A stretch of 64,000 bases of DNA from Paenibacillus_G filicis (GCF_038070315.1 NZ_JBBPCC010000012.1:124001-188000), one strand, 5' to 3'. Counted from the stretch's first letter, positions 23,401 to 33,312 are shown. The notes: generated from the sequence alone by a model not told the origin. Numbers and translations: made by a program.

Positions 23401-26400
23401 TTAGAATTCCAGAATTCTTTGGGCTACTGCCGCCAGGTCCGCCAGGTCCACGACACCGTCGCCATTGATGTCTGCGACTTTATACTGCTGCCAGTTGCTG
23501 TCGGCAGAAGTCTTGCCATAGTAGGCCGCCACGATCGCCAGGTCGCCGATGCTGAATCTGCCGTCTCCGTTAACATCACCAGGCTTGGCGGTATTGACGG
23601 AAGACAGGAAGACTTGCAGAGCCGCATTCAGCGTTCTGACCGCTTGATCGACTTCCGCTTGTGTCGCCCCGGAGTTGGCAGCTACTGCAGATGCCTGGTG
23701 AATGGCCGCTTGCAGCGCTGCTTTGGAGCCTGCCGGATACTGGCCTTCGCGGGTTCCTTCGACAGCGGCATCATGCTTGCTTTGTACATCGGCAATCAGC
23801 GCCTTCAGCACCGAGAGGTCTGCTGTCTTGATCAGCACTTCATGAGCATGACCCTGAATCTCCGATTCCACTCCGCTGCCGTCAGCTGCTGTCACCTTGG
23901 ACAACGCTATGGTAACGGACGACGATTGCGTAATCTCCCTGGCCTTGAAGGTAAGCTTCATCAGGTCTACATCCGAGACGCTGCCGCCTACCTGTGCCGT
24001 GATCAGACGGACCTGACCCGGCTCCTGTGCTTCCTTCACGATCAGGAAATGCTCATCCAGCGACTCCGCCTTGACGTACTCCACCTTCTGCGGATCGTAG
24101 GTCACCGTAATATCCTGGGCATACGTCGACTGGGTAACGCTGCTCAGCGAGTAGGCCAACCCGAAGGTTTGCCCTGGCGTCACTTGCGTCACGCCGCTCA
24201 GGGAAGCGCTAGGCGCCTGTGGAGCACTCTTCTCATGCTTGATCAGAATATCGTCCACATATCCGCGGAAGAAGCCCGTTTGACCCGTCGCGTTGAACGA
24301 AATCAGCACTTTATCGACAATCTTCCCGGCTGCAACCGCTCCGATATCAGCGGTCACCGTATTCCAGGCGTCCAGCTTCAGCTTGCCGCCCTGACCTTGG
24401 GCCAGCGGATTCAAGACAATGCCGTTCTGATCCTTCGCTTTCAAGTCATGCAGGTACGTGCCGTCGGTGAACAGCAGATCGATCGCCACATAAGCGCTCG
24501 TCTTGCGGATCGTGGACGTGCTCGTCTGCGCATCCGGTCCTTCCGGCAGGATGCGGTACGACAACACGGTCGATGGCTTAACATCAAAGGAAACGTCGAA
24601 CAGCTGGCTGTACGTATAGTTCTCGGAAGCCTCCAAAGCATTGCCGGAGTACAGCAAAGCGTTGGTCTTGTCGAGATCGACCATGCCGATCTTGGACTCC
24701 ATCCCGCCGATGCCGCAGCAGAATTCGCCTACATTCTTAGCAGCGATCGGAGAGTTGCTCCACGTCGGAGCACGATCAGCCGGTTCAAATCCGTTCGAGA
24801 AGTCCGTTCCTGCTTCATACGGCGGCTCCGTCTTGCTAATTGCCTTGACGATGACTGTGAAAACCTTGCTTTGGGATACCGTTCCTTTCTGCACGGTAGC
24901 CGTCAGCGTAACCGTCTTATCCGACTGGCCGAGGCCCGGACGGGAGACTACTTTCCCGGCATGGCTCAGAACGGCAGGGTCCGAGCTGACCCATGTCGTG
25001 GTCGTTCCTTGCGTGCCGGCTGTCGGCAAGTTCACGGCCACGGTCACCTGCTTCGTGTCGCCCAGATCCAGAGCTGCGACGGCTTTCGCTACCGAATCCT
25101 CGTCGCTGAGCACCGATCCAAGGAATTCAATCTCAGCCAGCGACGTGGTGGCCCCTCCGCCATTGGCCGTAATCTCGAGCCGATAACTGGCATACTCCGC
25201 CTCGCTGCTGATCGGGAAGGCACGCGTCTGTTGACGCCACGGGAATTTCTCGTCCGTCCTCGTATCGAGCAGCGTCCAATTCTTCCCATCATTGGAGCCC
25301 TTCAGCGTCCAACTCGCCGGGTCGGTATTGGAGTTGTTCGTTGACGAGGTCAGCGTGTACATGTAGACCTTTTCCTTGCCCTTGGTGAAATCGTACTGAA
25401 TCCAAGGGGCATTGCTGCTGATGCTTGCGTTCGTACCCGAAGTGTTGTCGAACAGATTGTTCAACACATTCGCAGACGTACCTGCACTGTCTGTGACTTT
25501 CCCTGCACCCTGACCGATCAGCCGGTCGGTTTTATCCTGATAGGGTCTAGGGATCTCATGGCCCTTCGTGATCGAGTCCGGCGCATCGTCGCTGCCGGTT
25601 CCCCAAGCGGATGGCGCTGCTCCCATATCGAAGTCCAGAACCGCTCCGTCAGCAAGCGTAGCATGGCTGATGGACGTCTTCGTATAATCCGCACCGTTAA
25701 CCTTCAGCCCTTGCACGTACTTATTGTTCATGCTGTTATTCGGCGCGTTGATGACCAGCTTCTTGCCGTTCTCCAGGTTGATCGTCGCCTTCTTGAACAG
25801 CGGAGCTCCGATCGCATACTCCGGACTGCCCATCTGCAGCGGATAGAAGCCCAGCGCGCTGAAGATGTACCAGGCGGACAGCTCGCCATTATCCTCATCT
25901 CCGGCATAGCCCTGGCCAATCGCATTACCGACATAGAGACGGTTTAATACTTCGCGCGTCAGCGCCTGTGTCTTCGACGGCTGACCGGTGTAATTGTACA
26001 TGTAGATGATATGATGCGACGGCTGGTTGCTGTGGCCGTAGTTGCCCATTCTCACGTCGCGCGCTTCCCGCATCTCATGAATCAGGCCGCCGTACGTCCC
26101 TGGATGCTGGGCATCCTCCGGCGTGCTGAAGAACTCATCGAGCTTCTGAGCCAGCTTTTCTTTGCCGCCATACAGATTGGCTAGCCCTTGGCCGTCCTGC
26201 GGAACGTGGAACGCCATATTCCACGCGTTGGTCTCCGTATAATCGCCAGAGCCGCCGCCCCAGGCCAGCGGATTGAAGTTGGCCGGCGTATTGCGCCATG
26301 CCCCGTTAGCGTCACGGCCGTTGAAGAAGCCGATATTCGGGTTGAACATGTTCACGTAGTTTCTCGCACGATTGATATAGTAGTCGTAATCCGATGCGTA

Positions 26401-29073
26401 GTAGGCGTGATAAGGGTCGCTGCTGTCTGTATTGGCCGCCAGCGCCTTGGCAAGATTGGCGATGCCGAAATCATTGATGTAGCCGTCCATCGCCCACGAC
26501 AACGCTTCACCAACGTCACTGTAGCTGGTGTACCCCTTGAAGACAGCCGTGTGCATGCCTTTGCGGCCTACATTCGCATTGGGCGGATTGACGGATGCAT
26601 CCTTGATCGCGGACTGATAGAAGCTCTGAACGTCGAAGTTCGTGACGCCCTTCAGATAGGCATCGGCAAAGGCGACGTTGGCACTCGTTCCGACCATGAT
26701 GTTCGAGTAGCCCGGCGAGGACCAGCGGGAGATCCAGCCTCCGTCCTTGTACTGCTGGACGAAGCCGTCGACCAGTTCCCCGGCCATCTTGGGTGTAAAG
26801 AGGCTATAGGCAGGCCAAGTCGTCCGGTAGGTGTCCCAGAAGCCGTTGTTGACATAGGATTTGCCGTCCAGAATCTTGGCGCAGGCCTGGGTAGGCGTGC
26901 TGTTTGAGCAGGTCGTCAGCGGAGTCTGGTCAGCATGCTTGTAGACCGGGGCTTGCGTCGTGCCTGTATTCTCGAAGGCCGAGTTCGGGTATAGGTACAG
27001 ACGGTACATGTTGGAGTACAGGCTGATCAGCTGATCCTCGGTTGCGCCTTCCACCTGGATCGTACCCAGCAGTTGATCCCACTTCGTCTGTGCCTTTTCC
27101 TTGATGGAATTGAACGTCTCGGAGGCCGGAACCTCCATCTCCAGGTTCTTCTTCGCCTGTTCCACGCCGATCAGCGAAGTGGCGATCTTCATTGTTACGA
27201 CTTTATCGGCCGTCGTATCGAACTTGTAATAACGCGAGACGTTGGCGCCTCCGCCCAGCTTGGACGGCGTCCCGCTCGCCTTCACCTGCTTGTCGAAGGT
27301 CGCGTAGAAGAACATGCGGGCAGCTCCGGCGGAGTTTCCGCTGCGCTGATCGGAATAGCCCTGGATCGAGCCATCGGCGTTCAGCGTGATGCCCCCGTTG
27401 TTATTCTGGTTGTCGAAAATCAGATTGGACTCGTCGCCGGTAAAGGTAAAGCGGAACACGGCGGCATGGTCCGTCGGCGTCATTTCTGTCTTCATCCCAT
27501 TCTCGAAGGTGACTCCATAATAATGCGCCTTGGCAATTTCATTGGCATGGTTGAATTCCAGCTGGCGCTCTGTGCGGTTCGCGCTCGGCACTCCCGTGGC
27601 GCCGGAAGGCATCACCTGGAACGTCTGGCGGTCTCCCATCCATGGGCTCGGCTCATGATTGAGCGAGAAGGCCTGAATCACCGGCAGGTTATTGGCCGTA
27701 TTCCGCTCGTTGTACGTATACACCCAGGAACCGGAGCCTGCGTCGGTCATCGGCGTCCAGAAGTTAAAGCCATGCGGCACAGCTACGGCAGGGAAGGTAT
27801 TGCCCCGGGAGAACCCACCGTTCGAATGCGTGCCCCGCAGCGTATTCACGTAATCCGATAATCTGGCATAGACAGGCTGAGCCGGATTGCCGTCGATCTT
27901 AATATCGTCCACGGTGGCCTTGAAGGACGTACCCGCTTCGGCTGACGGATTGTCGTAGGCGAGCAGAATACGCTTGATTTTCTTGCCTGCCGCCTTCTCG
28001 CCGATCTTGGATTTAACGAAGTTCCACTGGTTGTTGTACAACACCTTGGATTCTCCCTGGGAGACGGCATCCACCTTGTAGCCGTATTGATCAGTTGCAC
28101 CCAGCTCATGCAGGTACGTACCGTCGGAGAAGGCTAGATCGACGGCCGTATAGGTGCTCGTATAATCGGTCTGCTTCGTGCTCATAAACTGCGGAGCCAG
28201 ATAATAGGAAAGCTCGGTCTGAGGCGTGACGTCGATGTCCACCTCGTAAATTTTGTTGTACGAATAAGTCCTACCGCTGGATAGATTCGTTCCTGCGATC
28301 GTCATCGCCTTCAGTCCGCTCCAGCCCACTCCGTTTTTGGCCGTATACAGCCCGGAAGGACCGCTCGAAATATCGGATTTCATATCGGCCGGGGGAGGTG
28401 GCGGCAGCTCGATGCCATCGGACAACTGAACCTCTGCGAGCTGAATGATGCTTGCGCCGTTGTTGAGTGTAATGTCGAGCTTATAATAGAGATAAGCGGT
28501 CGTATTCGCAAAGTCATACACATTGGTAATAAAGCGGTTGGAGAAGGACTGATTCGTTCTTGTGTCCAGTACCGTCCAGTCGGTACCGTTATTCGAGCCC
28601 TGCAGCGTCCAGTTTTTCGGATCTCTGCCCGGTTCGTCGTCTGCGGAGGTCAGCGCATACTTGACGATCACTCTAGGCTTGTCGAACTTGAATTGTGCCC
28701 AGCTCTTGCTGCTGAAATCGAGCCACTTGGTATTCGCATTCAAGTCGGTCAGCATGGTCGCAATTTCGTTAGGAGCATTCTCTCCCCGGGCGGTCACCTG
28801 AACCACGCTTCCCGACACGTTGCCGGGAATGCCCGCAAAAGGGGTGTTGCCATCCACCCCTGATGTCATCTTCTTGCCTGACTTGTCCGTCTCCGTCGTA
28901 TTGACCCAAGTCGGCGGCGCTTCTCCAGCCTCGAACGAGGTGAAGAAGCTGGTCGACAAGGGGAGAGGCGTATCCGGCAAAGCCGATTGCGCTCCAGGCA
29001 CATACAGCAGGCCCGCGAGCAGCGTGGAGCAGGATAACATGGACATCGTTTTGACAGCCAATCTGCTTTTCAC
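23401..29073 (-). CDS. Giant secreted GH92 exo-alpha-mannosidase with F5/8, Ig, cohesin and dockerin modules
   Basis: 1890 residues. Signal peptide; a lead-in module; F5/8-type C (discoidin) domain at about 100-220; a jelly-roll-like module about 230-395; GH92 catalytic region about 400-1155 (THSNGGFSRGNTFPAVAVPHG, FSLNHEPSPWMGDRQTFQ, FSALGFYPLQMGSPEY). A second F5/8 domain (about 1190-1320), an Ig-like domain, a repeat of the jelly-roll-like module, then cohesin (about 1620-1751), FIVAR-like helix (about 1753-1812) and dockerin (about 1830-1890). GH92 enzymes are Ca-dependent inverting exo-alpha-mannosidases. E947 in DYTETNAW and D1059/D1061 in GDEDNGE fit the catalytic acid and base. Q1017 in SNQPSHH replaces the Glu usual in GNEPSHH. 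It is last in the importer/sensor operon. Confidence 0.9.
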   Translation of the reverse strand: MKSRLAVKTMSMLSCSTLLAGLLYVPGAQSALPDTPLPLSTSFFTSFEAGEAPPTWVNTTETDKSGKKMTSGVDGNTPFAGIPGNVSGSVVQVTARGENAPNEIATMLTDLNANTKWLDFSSKSWAQFKFDKPRVIVKYALTSADDEPGRDPKNWTLQGSNNGTDWTVLDTRTNQSFSNRFITNVYDFANTTAYLYYKLDITLNNGASIIQLAEVQLSDGIELPPPPPADMKSDISSGPSGLYTAKNGVGWSGLKAMTIAGTNLSSGRTYSYNKIYEVDIDVTPQTELSYYLAPQFMSTKQTDYTSTYTAVDLAFSDGTYLHELGATDQYGYKVDAVSQGESKVLYNNQWNFVKSKIGEKAAGKKIKRILLAYDNPSAEAGTSFKATVDDIKIDGNPAQPVYARLSDYVNTLRGTHSNGGFSRGNTFPAVAVPHGFNFWTPMTDAGSGSWVYTYNERNTANNLPVIQAFSLNHEPSPWMGDRQTFQVMPSGATGVPSANRTERQLEFNHANEIAKAHYYGVTFENGMKTEMTPTDHAAVFRFTFTGDESNLIFDNQNNNGGITLNADGSIQGYSDQRSGNSAGAARMFFYATFDKQVKASGTPSKLGGGANVSRYYKFDTTADKVVTMKIATSLIGVEQAKKNLEMEVPASETFNSIKEKAQTKWDQLLGTIQVEGATEDQLISLYSNMYRLYLYPNSAFENTGTTQAPVYKHADQTPLTTCSNSTPTQACAKILDGKSYVNNGFWDTYRTTWPAYSLFTPKMAGELVDGFVQQYKDGGWISRWSSPGYSNIMVGTSANVAFADAYLKGVTNFDVQSFYQSAIKDASVNPPNANVGRKGMHTAVFKGYTSYSDVGEALSWAMDGYINDFGIANLAKALAANTDSSDPYHAYYASDYDYYINRARNYVNMFNPNIGFFNGRDANGAWRNTPANFNPLAWGGGSGDYTETNAWNMAFHVPQDGQGLANLYGGKEKLAQKLDEFFSTPEDAQHPGTYGGLIHEMREARDVRMGNYGHSNQPSHHIIYMYNYTGQPSKTQALTREVLNRLYVGNAIGQGYAGDEDNGELSAWYIFSALGFYPLQMGSPEYAIGAPLFKKATINLENGKKLVINAPNNSMNNKYVQGLKVNGADYTKTSISHATLADGAVLDFDMGAAPSAWGTGSDDAPDSITKGHEIPRPYQDKTDRLIGQGAGKVTDSAGTSANVLNNLFDNTSGTNASISSNAPWIQYDFTKGKEKVYMYTLTSSTNNSNTDPASWTLKGSNDGKNWTLLDTRTDEKFPWRQQTRAFPISSEAEYASYRLEITANGGGATTSLAEIEFLGSVLSDEDSVAKAVAALDLGDTKQVTVAVNLPTAGTQGTTTTWVSSDPAVLSHAGKVVSRPGLGQSDKTVTLTATVQKGTVSQSKVFTVIVKAISKTEPPYEAGTDFSNGFEPADRAPTWSNSPIAAKNVGEFCCGIGGMESKIGMVDLDKTNALLYSGNALEASENYTYSQLFDVSFDVKPSTVLSYRILPEGPDAQTSTSTIRKTSAYVAIDLLFTDGTYLHDLKAKDQNGIVLNPLAQGQGGKLKLDAWNTVTADIGAVAAGKIVDKVLISFNATGQTGFFRGYVDDILIKHEKSAPQAPSASLSGVTQVTPGQTFGLAYSLSSVTQSTYAQDITVTYDPQKVEYVKAESLDEHFLIVKEAQEPGQVRLITAQVGGSVSDVDLMKLTFKAREITQSSSVTIALSKVTAADGSGVESEIQGHAHEVLIKTADLSVLKALIADVQSKHDAAVEGTREGQYPAGSKAALQAAIHQASAVAANSGATQAEVDQAVRTLNAALQVFLSSVNTAKPGDVNGDGRFSIGDLAIVAAYYGKTSADSNWQQYKVADINGDGVVDLADLAAVAQRILEF

Positions 29074-29138
29074 TTCAGCATTCCTCCAAATTTGGATTTA
29101 CTGGAATAGCTTACATATGCAATCATGCACGCTCTGGC

Positions 29139-29960
29139 CTAGCCTTTGATCGATCCCGCCAATAATCCGCGGATGAAAAACCGGCTGAGCAGCATGTAAA
29201 TCAACAAAGTGGGCAGCGCAGCGAGCAAGGCCCCTGCCATCTGCACGTTCCACTGCACGATCTGGCTCCCGGACAGGTTCTGCAGAGCGACCATGATCGG
29301 CTGCTGCTTCTGGGTCGTCAGCGTCACAGCGAACAGAAATTCGTTCCAGACGCTGGTGAACTGCCAGATCGCCACGACCACGAAGCCTGTGACGGACAAC
29401 GGGAGAATGACATAACGATAAATCCCGAAGAAGCCGTTACCGTCAATCTTCGCCGCTTCCAGCACCTCCGTCGGCACGCCCACATAGAAGTTGCGGAACA
29501 TCAGCGTGCAGATCGGCAGCCCATAGGCGACATGCACCAGAATCAGACCGGGAATCGAGTTATACAATTGAACCGATTGCAGAAATTGAATCAGCGGAAT
29601 CAGAATACTCTGATACGGGATGAACATCCCGAACAGCATGAAGGTGAACAGCACCTGAGAGCCTCTGAACGGCCATTTGGCTAATATGTAGCCATTGATG
29701 GAGCCTAGCAGCGCGGACAAGAGCGTAGCAGGCACAGCGAGCAGAAAGCTGTTGGTCAGGTTCGGAATCAGCTTCCGGAACGCTTCCTTGTACCCCGACA
29801 CATCGATCTGTCCGGGCAGCGCCCACATATTGTCCAAGGTCACTTCGCTCAGACTTTTGACGCTGGTGATCAGCAGCACGTAGACGGGCACGAGATAAGC
29901 CACAGCCAGCACGATCAGCAGAGCATACAGCAGCGAGCGGTTGAAGCGCCGTAAGGTCAT
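29139..29960 (-). CDS. Carbohydrate ABC transporter permease (MalG type)
   Basis: 273 residues from ATG 29960, chosen because AAGGAG lies 10 bases upstream; the frame extends to 30107 but that leader overlaps the upstream gene and looks non-coding. Six membrane segments. The EAA loop for contact with the ATPase reads EVLEAAKIDGNGFFGIYRYVILPL. It pairs with the permease gene one base upstream. The ATPase is not encoded here, as usual for CUT1 systems that share MsmK/MsmX. Confidence 0.9.
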   Translation of the reverse strand: MTLRRFNRSLLYALLIVLAVAYLVPVYVLLITSVKSLSEVTLDNMWALPGQIDVSGYKEAFRKLIPNLTNSFLLAVPATLLSALLGSINGYILAKWPFRGSQVLFTFMLFGMFIPYQSILIPLIQFLQSVQLYNSIPGLILVHVAYGLPICTLMFRNFYVGVPTEVLEAAKIDGNGFFGIYRYVILPLSVTGFVVVAIWQFTSVWNEFLFAVTLTTQKQQPIMVALQNLSGSQIVQWNVQMAGALLAALPTLLIYMLLSRFFIRGLLAGSIKG

Positions 29961-29961
29961 G

Positions 29962-30945
29962 TCACTTCTTCTCCTTTCGCATGCTGGTGGCCAGATACGG
30001 TACGATAAACAGGGAGACAAGCAGCAGCATAATGATCGAGATGCTGGCACCCTGGGCGTAATTATTGCCCCGGAACGTCGTCTCGAACATGTACACGCCA
30101 GGAACATCGGTCACGAACATCGCACCCGGTCCGGTCATCGCATAGATCAGATCGAAGATCTTCAGCGAGATATGCGCCAGGATGATGATCAGGCTCATGG
30201 AGATCGGCTTCAGCTGCGGGATGATGACCTTGCTGACGAGCTGCCATTCATTCGCTCCGTCGACGCGTGCCGCTTCCCGCAGATCGTCGGAGATGCTGCG
30301 CAGCCCGGCCAGGTACATCGCCATCGCGAATCCGGACATCTGCCAGACGGCAGCGATCGCCACAGCTATGATCGCAAGCGGAAGCCCGAACTCAATTTGT
30401 CCCATCGGAATACTGGGCACGATAGTCGTGCTCACATACCAATCGGGCACATGCTCCAGGCCTAGCGACTTCAGGATCAGGTTGACCCCTGTCGCCGGAT
30501 TCAGAATCCACTGCCAGACGACCCCGGTCACAATAAAGGACAAGGCCATCGGGAAAAGAAACACGTTGCGGAAAAACGTCTCGCCCCGCACCTTGCGGTC
30601 CACCATCAGCGCGAGAAACATACCGATGATCATCGTCATGATGATGAAGATCACGGTAAACATCAGCGTATTGCGCATATCGGATTGAAAGCGGAAGTCC
30701 TGGAACAGCAGCTCGTAGTTGGCGAGGCCGACGAAGCTCAGGTCCTTGACCATCGTCTTCCAGCCGGTCAAGGAAACGAATCCGGTCCAGACAATGAAGG
30801 CGTAGACAAACACACCGATTAATACCAGAGACGGAAGCAGCATCAGTATGGGAATCCATCTCTCCGATTGCCACACGCTGCGCCTTGCGGGAACCGCGAG
30901 CCCAGATGGGGTCCGGGGTTCTCCGGTTGTACGGGTAGCACTCAT
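29962..30945 (-). CDS. Carbohydrate ABC transporter permease (MalF/UgpA type)
   Basis: 327 residues, six membrane segments, EAA loop DDLREAARVDGANEWQLVSKVIIPQL. The N-terminus is a short Pro/Arg-rich cytosolic stretch before the first segment (WIPILMLLPSLVLIGVFVYA). It is the heterodimer partner of the downstream permease, separated by a single base, and follows the binding-protein gene by about 60 bases in the same direction. Confidence 0.9.
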   Translation of the reverse strand: MSATRTTGEPRTPSGLAVPARRSVWQSERWIPILMLLPSLVLIGVFVYAFIVWTGFVSLTGWKTMVKDLSFVGLANYELLFQDFRFQSDMRNTLMFTVIFIIMTMIIGMFLALMVDRKVRGETFFRNVFLFPMALSFIVTGVVWQWILNPATGVNLILKSLGLEHVPDWYVSTTIVPSIPMGQIEFGLPLAIIAVAIAAVWQMSGFAMAMYLAGLRSISDDLREAARVDGANEWQLVSKVIIPQLKPISMSLIIILAHISLKIFDLIYAMTGPGAMFVTDVPGVYMFETTFRGNNYAQGASISIIMLLLVSLFIVPYLATSMRKEKK

Positions 30946-31006
30946 ATCCTCACACTCCTGAAAAATAGGGTCAGATGCCGAGTCTCTCTCATCTGACCCC
31001 TCTGTA

Positions 31007-32371
31007 TTATTTTTTGATGCCGTTCGCTTCAGCCGCCTGCTTGAGCGTCTTCAGCGCCTGATCCACGTTGCCCTGCGTGACGAAGATGTTGATGATCTGG
31101 TTAGCTTGCGTCGCGAAGCCCTCGATAGCTGCCGAGCCGTGCGCGAGAGATGGCGTCAGCTTGCTCTTCTTGAAGTCTTCAATCGTGGATTTGCCGTAGA
31201 CGTCATACTTGGAGATATCCGCGTCGATGCGTGCCGGGATGGAGCCCTTCAGCGGGTTGAATACGTCCTGGCCCTCAGCCGAGCCAAGAACCTTCAGCCA
31301 CTCCTTGGCACTCGCCTGATCCTTGGAATCCTTCGGCAGTGCGAACGTGTCGGTAATGACCATGAAATCCCCGCTCGTATCCGGCGTTGTGATCCAGCCG
31401 AAGTCTTCATTAGGCTTGAGATTCAGGTCCGTCGTGAAGTAGCCCTTCGCCCAGTCGCCCATCACGTTCATCGCCGCTTCACCCTTTGCTACCAGTTGGG
31501 CGGCATCCTGCCAGTTGCGCGCAGCATGATCCTTGTTGATGTACGTGAGCATCTTCTTGAACGCTTCGAGAGATTCCTTGACCTTCGGATCGTCAAAGGC
31601 GATCTCGCCGGTCCACAGCTTGTTGTAATTATCCGGGCCCAGCTTGCCAAGCAGGATATTCTCGAACAGCATCGTAGCCGTCCACGGCTCCTTGTCGCCG
31701 AGCGCCAGAGGCGTAATGCCCTTGGCCTTCAGCGCGTCCGCCGTCGCGAAAAACTCATCGAATGTTGTAGGCGCTTTCAAACCATTGCTGTCCAGAATTT
31801 TCTTGTTGTAGAAAATGACATTCCCCCGGTGGATATTGACCGGAACGGAGTAAATGCTGCCATCCTTGCTGACCATGTCGATCAGGTCTTTGGGGAATTT
31901 GCTCTTCCACCCTTCCTGGTCATACAGATCATTGAGCGGGCTGACCTTGCCTGCGGCTACCCATCCCGTATTCAGCTCGGCGCCGCCATGGACCTGGAAT
32001 GCGGATGGCGGATCTCCGCCCTGCATCCGGCTGGCCAGCACAGCCTTGGCGTTCGTTCCCGCTCCACCGGCGACCGCCGCATTGATAAGCTCAATGCCGG
32101 GATGCTTCTCCTTGAACAACTTGATAAGCCCCTGCAGTCCAGCCTCCTCACCGGCTCCCGTCCACCAGCTGAAGATCTCCACCTTGCCTCCGGTTGCAGC
32201 CGGTTTGGGTGTGTCGGCCGGCTTTGTCGTGTCCGCCGGAGCTGGCGTGTTCTGAGTGGCCGGAGTTTTCGTCTCGGCAGGTGCCTGGGTCGGCGTCGAG
32301 CCGCTGCAAGCCGACAAGACCATACTGGTCAAAGTTAAACTGGATACGATAACACCTAATTTACGTTTCAC
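31007..32371 (-). CDS. Sugar ABC transporter substrate-binding lipoprotein
   Basis: 454 residues from the GTG at 32371, chosen for AAGGGG 7 bases upstream; an in-frame start at 32392 has no such support. Lipoprotein signal with lipobox LSAC, a Pro/Ala/Thr-rich tether, then an SBP_bac_1 fold (VEIFSWWTGAGEEAGLQGL, FKEKHPGIELI, GSIYSVPVNIHRGNVIFYN, GEAAMNVMGDWAKGYF). This is the CUT1 cluster type that binds mono- or oligosaccharides. It feeds the two permeases downstream. With GH92 in the same operon, a mannose-containing ligand is a reasonable guess. A cre-like site and a weak copy of the operator lie just upstream. Confidence 0.9.
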   Translation of the reverse strand: MKRKLGVIVSSLTLTSMVLSACSGSTPTQAPAETKTPATQNTPAPADTTKPADTPKPAATGGKVEIFSWWTGAGEEAGLQGLIKLFKEKHPGIELINAAVAGGAGTNAKAVLASRMQGGDPPSAFQVHGGAELNTGWVAAGKVSPLNDLYDQEGWKSKFPKDLIDMVSKDGSIYSVPVNIHRGNVIFYNKKILDSNGLKAPTTFDEFFATADALKAKGITPLALGDKEPWTATMLFENILLGKLGPDNYNKLWTGEIAFDDPKVKESLEAFKKMLTYINKDHAARNWQDAAQLVAKGEAAMNVMGDWAKGYFTTDLNLKPNEDFGWITTPDTSGDFMVITDTFALPKDSKDQASAKEWLKVLGSAEGQDVFNPLKGSIPARIDADISKYDVYGKSTIEDFKKSKLTPSLAHGSAAIEGFATQANQIINIFVTQGNVDQALKTLKQAAEANGIKK

Positions 32372-32395
32372 ATAACTTCCCCTTTCGCTCATGCG

Positions 32396-32419
32396 TGAAA
32401 TCGCTTTACACTTTGTATT
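32396..32419. promoter_or_regulatory. cre-like site overlapping a degenerate GATAC-N5-GTATC operator
   Basis: TGAAATCGCTTTAC (32396-32409) matches cre at about 12 of 14. It runs into TTTACACTTTGTATT (32405-32419), which matches GATACATTTTGTATC at 11 of 15. Both lie just upstream of the sugar-binding protein gene and could allow separate expression of the importer genes. Confidence 0.45.
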
Positions 32420-32526
32420 GTAACGAAAAGGGAAAGTCAGGATAACGAGGTAAACCTATCCTTTATTCTGTTTTTCTATCCATCCTCCGAAGAGAGAGAC
32501 TTCGCCCGCCCGCGCCTAGATCACAT

Positions 32527-33312
32527 CTAGATCGCATGGCGCTTGCGGTAATCCCCGGGGGACATCCCTGTCTGCTTCTGGAACCATTCGCTGAAGTACC
32601 GGGGATTCGGATAGCCTACGGCATCGCCGATCTGGTAAATTTTCAGCGTGCTGGACTTCAGCAGCTCGGCCGCCCGCTCCACCCGCAGATCGGAGAGATA
32701 GTCGCTGAAGGACTTGCCCGTTTCCTGCCGGAACAAGCGGCTCAGGTAATTCGGGGTCACGCTCAATTCGTCCGCAATGCCGGAGAGCTGGAGATTTTCC
32801 GTAAACCGCGAGCCGATGACGCCAAGCGCCTTCTTGATCAGGTAGGAAGCCGGTTCCTCCGCCGGGTCCATGCGGTCCTCGTCATCAGCCGGGCCAGGCT
32901 GGTCCCTGCTGTCTCTGAGCGCCTTCGCTTTGGCGAGAGAGGCCTCAATCTCCTCCACATCGGTCGGCTTGAGCAGATAATCGACGGCACCCAGACGAAG
33001 CGCCTCCTGCACATACTTGAAGTCGCCGAATCCGCTCAGGAAGATCACCCGCACCCGGGAGAGGGACCTATGCTCCTTGGCCAATTCCCGGATGGCCGCT
33101 ACGAGCTCCAGACCTGTCATATTCGGCATGCGGATGTCCGATAGCAGAATATCCACGGGATGCTCCCGGATATACGCGATGGCGTCCATCCCGTCCTCGA
33201 AAATCTGAACCAGCTCAATCCCAAGACGCTCCCAGCCGATATGCTTGCTCAGCCCATCGCGAATCCAGGCTTCGTCATCGATGATGACGGCACGACAGCC
33301 CGATGTCTTCAT
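32527..33312 (-). CDS. Response regulator with AraC-type DNA-binding domain (YesN-like)
   Basis: 261 residues. The N-terminal receiver has the acidic pair D12/D13, the phosphoacceptor D59 in LLSDIRMPN and the conserved K near LLKPTD. The C-terminal AraC HTH pair reads LSGIADELSVTPNYLSRLFRQ and IGDAVGYPNPRYFSEWFQK. It should be phosphorylated by the histidine kinase encoded two genes upstream and activate the importer and GH92 genes. Its ATG overlaps the stop of the binding-protein-like gene by 4 bases. Confidence 0.92.
   Translation of the reverse strand: MKTSGCRAVIIDDEAWIRDGLSKHIGWERLGIELVQIFEDGMDAIAYIREHPVDILLSDIRMPNMTGLELVAAIRELAKEHRSLSRVRVIFLSGFGDFKYVQEALRLGAVDYLLKPTDVEEIEASLAKAKALRDSRDQPGPADDEDRMDPAEEPASYLIKKALGVIGSRFTENLQLSGIADELSVTPNYLSRLFRQETGKSFSDYLSDLRVERAAELLKSSTLKIYQIGDAVGYPNPRYFSEWFQKQTGMSPGDYRKRHAI

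Noticed and set aside
23419..25344. 641-residue ORF on the plus strand opposite GH92
   Set aside because: Antisense shadow of the GH92/cohesin region in GC-rich DNA. No ribosome binding site and a composition full of Arg, Leu and His typical of reverse-frame reading.
29961..30107. 49-residue N-terminal extension of the MalG-type permease
   Set aside because: It lies inside the upstream permease gene; ATG 29960 has a proper ribosome binding site and gives the usual length.
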